58,625 bases of DNA from contig JAFDVS010000089.1 in assembly GCA_018268935.1 (NCBI GenBank), positions 566-59,190 of the forward strand, read 5' to 3'. Positions 55,535 to 58,625 of the stretch are shown in pieces (within the stretch, counting starts at the first letter, position 1; every line of letters starts with the position of its first letter). The position numbers and the translations under genes were made by a program. The stretch is from Acidobacteriota bacterium (GTDB lineage: Bacteria; Acidobacteriota; Terriglobia; Bryobacterales; Bryobacteraceae). The notes below the pieces were generated by a model, which worked only from the letters and a program-made list of their open reading frames with translations, made no database searches and was not told the origin of the DNA.

Positions 55535-57442
55535 CTACCTGTAAAACGGCTTCCAAGTCAGCCACCGCGGTCCATAGTGCGGCTCTTTTCCGCCAACCTC
55601 CAACGCCCCCAGGTCCGGAGCCTTCCCCGTGAACCCATCATTAATCGTTGGCAGCGCAACACCCGCATCCACGGCTTTCGAACCTGCTTTCAAACGAAAG
55701 TTCAAATCCATCGAGTGGTACACATGATGCCGCCGCGCTGGATCCGGCGGAGCCAGATTCTCAAAAATATCGAAATCCACCTCGATCCCGTGAGCCTCCT
55801 GGCCGGTAGCCTGGCGAAACTCCGCCAGTGTCCCGAAGCTGCGCAACGGAGCCCCCGGCACCAGCCACCCATACTGCTCTTTGGCAGCCCGATTCGGCCG
55901 GAATCCGTTGTAATCCGTGCTGTAGTTTGCAGTCGCATTGGCCCAAGTCATAATCCCGCGGCCAGCCACGTCGCGTCCCACAAACAGATTGTTCCGCCAG
56001 TGCACATTGGAGTACCCCTCCCTAGCCGTCTGCTCGCCAATGAGGGTGTTGTGATACACCACCATCCCCGCCGGAGCCGCGCTGAACTTGAACGCTCCGC
56101 CGGCCGGCACGTGATACAGAATGTTCCGGAAGAAATAAATCGGCCCGCCGAACACCGGTTGCGAACTGTACCCGTTGTGCGCCGCATTCACGCCCCGATT
56201 CTGGAACACCCGGACATTATGCGTACTCCCATCCGTCTCAATGAAATCATCGTTCGAAAGATGAATGTCGTTGTTGTAGATGTCGATCGACGAAGCCCGC
56301 CGGTCCGGATCGGCTTCCGGCGGCCCGTAGGTTGAAATGTAGATCGCATCGTTAAAATAAGCCACCGCGTTATGCGCGATCACATGCCCTGGCCCATACA
56401 CCTTCACCGCAAAGAAACTCCGCAGTTGATGCGACGGATAAATCCCTGCGGTCCGCATCCCCGCCTGATTCCACCCGATCAGACGCATCTGATCCTCGCG
56501 CCCGAGAAACAGATTGTCCGCAATGTAGAAATCGCTCGACCCGGCGTACTCTGTCCACACCCCAACTCCGATATCCTCGAACCGGCAGTTCTTCACGGTC
56601 AACCCAACCGCACCCATCACCTCTTTATCGCCGGCGAAAAACACAACCTCGGTGTTGCGAAACGTCAGCCCATCAAAGATATGATGCGCCGTCCCCATCA
56701 CATCAAACAGCTTGTGATTCCCGGCCCCGTCGAAGATCACCTCACCGTCTCCCGCAGCCTTGATCGTAATCGGCTTCTCCTTGGTCCCCTTCAATGACAA
56801 GGACCACGAACCCGTAAACGGTGCGCTCAGCGGATCGACATAGTTCAACCGGTCCGGGCGATAGAGCCCGGCATGCATCACGATCGTATCCCCCGGCTGC
56901 GCCTTCTTCATCCGCACAGCAGTCCAATCCCCGCGACCCTCCCCGTAATAAGCCGCCTTCAATCCTATGAAGCTCGGTTCCTGTTTCGGCCCTTCATGGT
57001 CGTTCGGGTACACATGCAGCACGCGCCCGCCCGAATACGGCATCGGCTCGGTCCGCGTGGTCACCGTAGCCTTTTGCACGGCTTGTCCCGTCACCCCATC
57101 CGGATCCTTCATCGTGAATTCACACTCATAGGCCGTACCCGGCTCCAGGTTCAAGACGCTCCCTGCGAATCCATGCGGCACCGTGTACTGCATCGCTTCC
57201 CGGTCTCGATGTACATACTCCCCGCCCATCCGCAACATCGGCAACCCCGGCCTCCACGCCTGCGTCCCTGCCTTGCGGAATCGCACTTCCACGGTGGCAT
57301 TGCGATTCGCATCGCCCTCAATCAGCCACTCGAATCCCAGATTGAGCAGCGTCGGATGCTCCACATGGAATCGCCCGGGCCGGACATCGTTCTGCGCCTG
57401 CGCGAAACAGGCGCCAAGCAGGAAAAGGATTGCAACGCGCAT
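55535..57442 (-). CDS. secreted right-handed parallel beta-helix protein
   Basis: A 635-aa exported protein with signal peptide RVAILFLLGACFAQAQ. A fibronectin-like or Ig-like N-terminal segment (about 20-120) precedes a parallel beta-helix (about 150-520) with repeated short strands such as HHIFDGLTFRNTEVVFF, VGLTVKNCRFEDIG, SDFYIADNLF, IDIYNNDIHLSNDDFIETDG and VYHNTLIG. Such helices occur in pectate-lyase-like and other polysaccharide lyases or epimerases; the conserved Asp-rich stretch may form the active site. Substrate unknown. The ATG at 57442 gives the signal peptide. Confidence 0.83.
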   Translation of the reverse strand: MRVAILFLLGACFAQAQNDVRPGRFHVEHPTLLNLGFEWLIEGDANRNATVEVRFRKAGTQAWRPGLPMLRMGGEYVHRDREAMQYTVPHGFAGSVLNLEPGTAYECEFTMKDPDGVTGQAVQKATVTTRTEPMPYSGGRVLHVYPNDHEGPKQEPSFIGLKAAYYGEGRGDWTAVRMKKAQPGDTIVMHAGLYRPDRLNYVDPLSAPFTGSWSLSLKGTKEKPITIKAAGDGEVIFDGAGNHKLFDVMGTAHHIFDGLTFRNTEVVFFAGDKEVMGAVGLTVKNCRFEDIGVGVWTEYAGSSDFYIADNLFLGREDQMRLIGWNQAGMRTAGIYPSHQLRSFFAVKVYGPGHVIAHNAVAYFNDAIYISTYGPPEADPDRRASSIDIYNNDIHLSNDDFIETDGSTHNVRVFQNRGVNAAHNGYSSQPVFGGPIYFFRNILYHVPAGGAFKFSAAPAGMVVYHNTLIGEQTAREGYSNVHWRNNLFVGRDVAGRGIMTWANATANYSTDYNGFRPNRAAKEQYGWLVPGAPLRSFGTLAEFRQATGQEAHGIEVDFDIFENLAPPDPARRHHVYHSMDLNFRLKAGSKAVDAGVALPTINDGFTGKAPDLGALEVGGKEPHYGPRWLTWKPFYR

Positions 57443-57485
57443 GGTTGGAGTTCTGATGATATTACATACAACCACCACGAGTGCT

Positions 57486-57491
57486 CATAAT
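57486..57491 (+). promoter_or_regulatory. -10-like element of the DUF1080 gene
   Basis: CATAAT lies 7 nt before the ATG at 57499, in the 56-bp gap between divergent start codons. Single-base difference from the TATAAT consensus; no convincing -35. Confidence 0.35.
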
Positions 57492-57498
57492 AGGTACG

Positions 57499-58122
57499 AT
57501 GCGACGATTGGCCGTTCTCGCCCTGCTCGTGACCACCGCTGGAGCCCAGGACTGGCGCCCGCTCTTCGACGGTCAATCCCTCAAAGGCTGGACAATCACT
57601 CCATTCCGCAACCACGGCGAGGTCACCATCAAAGACGCCACCCTGTTCATCGGCACAGGCCAGGGCCGCCTCACCGGAATCACCTGGGCCGGCGCTGAAT
57701 TCCCCAAAACCAACTACGAAATCCGCTTCGAAGCCGCGCGCCTCGCCGGCGGCGATTTCTTCGCGGGCATCACCTTCCCCGTCGCCGAATCCTTCTGTTC
57801 TTGGATCAACGGCGGTTGGGGCGGAACCGTCGTCGGTCTCTCCAGCCTCGATGGCGAAGACGCCTCCGATAACGACACTTCCACCATCTTCCAGTTCGAG
57901 ACCGGACGCTGGTATTCCTTCCTTCTCCAGGTCACTCCCGATCGCATCCGCGGATGGATCGACGGCAAGAGCATCATCGATGCCGACATCAAAGGCCGCG
58001 AAGTCAGCCTGCGTCCCGGAGAAATCGACCTCAATACTCCGCTCGGTTTCGCCACCTACGCCACCAAGGGCGCGATTCGCAAAGTGGAATACCGCACCGT
58101 CTCCGCGCCCTCTCGCCCGTAA
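57499..58122 (+). CDS. secreted DUF1080 (3-keto-disaccharide hydrolase-like) protein
   Basis: A 207-aa protein with signal peptide RRLAVLALLVTTAGAQ. The DUF1080 beta-sandwich begins with the typical DWRPLFDGQSLKGWTI, then NYEIRFEAARL, WYSFLLQVTPDRIRGWIDGK and a C-terminal LGFATYATKGAIRKVEYR. Related proteins hydrolyse 3-keto-glycosides produced by Gfo/Idh/MocA-type oxidoreductases, and such an oxidoreductase gene follows, which fits a shared pathway. The ATG at 57499 is chosen over the upstream frame start because it opens the signal peptide. Confidence 0.85.
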   Translation: MRRLAVLALLVTTAGAQDWRPLFDGQSLKGWTITPFRNHGEVTIKDATLFIGTGQGRLTGITWAGAEFPKTNYEIRFEAARLAGGDFFAGITFPVAESFCSWINGGWGGTVVGLSSLDGEDASDNDTSTIFQFETGRWYSFLLQVTPDRIRGWIDGKSIIDADIKGREVSLRPGEIDLNTPLGFATYATKGAIRKVEYRTVSAPSRP

Positions 58123-58196
58123 ATGGCCCATCGCACGGCGCATCGGCTGAGCCGCGCACGTCAAGCTGGCGGCCCCTATCACCTATACCGGACAGT

Positions 58197-58202
58197 TATA
58201 AT
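58197..58202 (+). promoter_or_regulatory. -10 element TATAAT upstream of terminal Gfo/Idh/MocA gene
   Basis: A perfect TATAAT ends 43 nt before the ATG at 58246. The -35 region is unclear. The leader contains the AAGGAGA site. Confidence 0.4.
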
Positions 58203-58245
58203 GCATTCCAGGAAGCGGCTACGATTTGCCGCTCGAAGGAGATCA

Positions 58246-58625
58246 ATGAACAGGCGCTACTTCCTGATGAGTTCCGCGGCGGCCACGGCAAGCCAATCCG
58301 TGCGAGGCCTCGCAAGTCCCAACGATACAGTGCGCGTGGCGGTTGTAGGCTGCGGCGGCCGCGGCAGCAGCCACGTCGGTGCGTGGACATCCCAGCCCAA
58401 CGTCGAACTCGCCGCCCTCGTCGATGTCGACGATTCCCATTCGGAGCGCTACGTCGGCTCCCTGCAAAAACGGGGAAAGAATCCCGTCCCCACCTTCCGC
58501 GACATCCGCAAGGTTCTCGACGATAAGAACATCGACGCCGTTTCGATTGCCACTCCCAACCACTGGCACACCCTCCAGACCATCTGGGCCTGCCAGGCCG
58601 GCAAAGACGTGTACGTCGAAAAACC
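58246..58625 (+). CDS. exported Gfo/Idh/MocA-family oxidoreductase (N-terminal part)
   Basis: The first 126 codons of an oxidoreductase cut by the window edge. The N-terminus NRRYFLMSSAAATASQS is Tat-like. The Rossmann motif is VRVAVVGCGGRGSSH and the family signature VYVEKP is the last visible segment. The AAGGAGATCA ribosome-binding site precedes the ATG. It is a separate gene from the similar one at 39243 but has the same architecture. Next to DUF1080, suggesting oxidation of a sugar to the 3-keto form followed by hydrolysis. Confidence 0.9.
   Translation, partial: MNRRYFLMSSAAATASQSVRGLASPNDTVRVAVVGCGGRGSSHVGAWTSQPNVELAALVDVDDSHSERYVGSLQKRGKNPVPTFRDIRKVLDDKNIDAVSIATPNHWHTLQTIWACQAGKDVYVEK

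Overview
The window looks like chromosomal DNA from an Acidobacteriota soil bacterium, most likely of the Solibacter/Bryobacter type. This is inferred from gene content, not from a marker gene. The supporting content is: a very large Oar-like TonB receptor with an N-terminal carboxypeptidase-regulatory domain, a membrane Ser/Thr kinase with a TPR tail beside a dedicated ECF sigma factor, several Tat-exported sulfatases and oxidoreductases, a PEP-CTERM protein ending in an APEPQTW motif, and GC-rich, densely packed genes with almost no gap above 200 bp. I see no rRNA, tRNA, CRISPR array, insertion sequence or prophage.

Layout. 1-3.9 kb (minus strand): fatty-acid genes acpP and fabF, then the first codons of another gene, behind an exported GH2 glycosidase. 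3.9-11.8 kb: an AlbA_2/ATPase/TPR protein, a Tat sulfatase, a deiodinase-like thioredoxin-fold protein, an MgtC-like protein, a membrane LRV-repeat protein, a second sulfatase and a metallopeptidase. 11.8-16.4 kb: small exported enzymes (sugar isomerase, nitrilase, creatininase, cupin) and TldD. 16.4-22.8 kb: a signalling block with a TPR kinase, two paralogous ECF sigma factors, an orphan protein, and a small membrane protein followed by LolA. 22.8-27.4 kb: a DUF1624 membrane protein, a two-component pair, a GT-A-like protein and the DNA glycosylase Mpg. 27.4-31.3 kb: an operon thpR-plsY-gpsA-ECF sigma-anti-sigma-DUF3106-like. 31.3-42.4 kb: a two-subunit molybdenum hydroxylase, a third sulfatase, a DUF481 barrel, an amidohydrolase, an IQM-like orphan, an SDR, a Gfo/Idh/MocA oxidoreductase, a PEP-CTERM protein and a cytochrome c peroxidase. 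42.4-58.6 kb: a queuosine-precursor transporter, then a carbohydrate-scavenging region (unknown secreted protein, TonB receptor, GH71/99-like protein, enolase-superfamily enzyme, esterase/propeller fusion, heparin-lyase-like and beta-helix proteins, DUF1080, Gfo/Idh/MocA), interrupted by the accC-accB-dnaC-like operon.

The strongest unusual signal is at 7475-8167. An iodothyronine-deiodinase-like gene carries an in-frame TGA exactly at the catalytic Sec/Cys position (FGSYT-U-PPFR). A perfect 7-bp hairpin with a GGT loop follows, at the distance expected of a bacterial SECIS element. I read it as a selenoprotein, not a broken gene.

Other points of interest are a bacterial protein with the HSSF/SGHYxP module known from plant IQM proteins (37274-38383), an orphan gene behind an ECF sigma factor (19847-21082), and a recurring arrangement in which a -10-like hexamer lies only 6-9 nt before the start codon, suggesting widespread leaderless or near-leaderless transcription.
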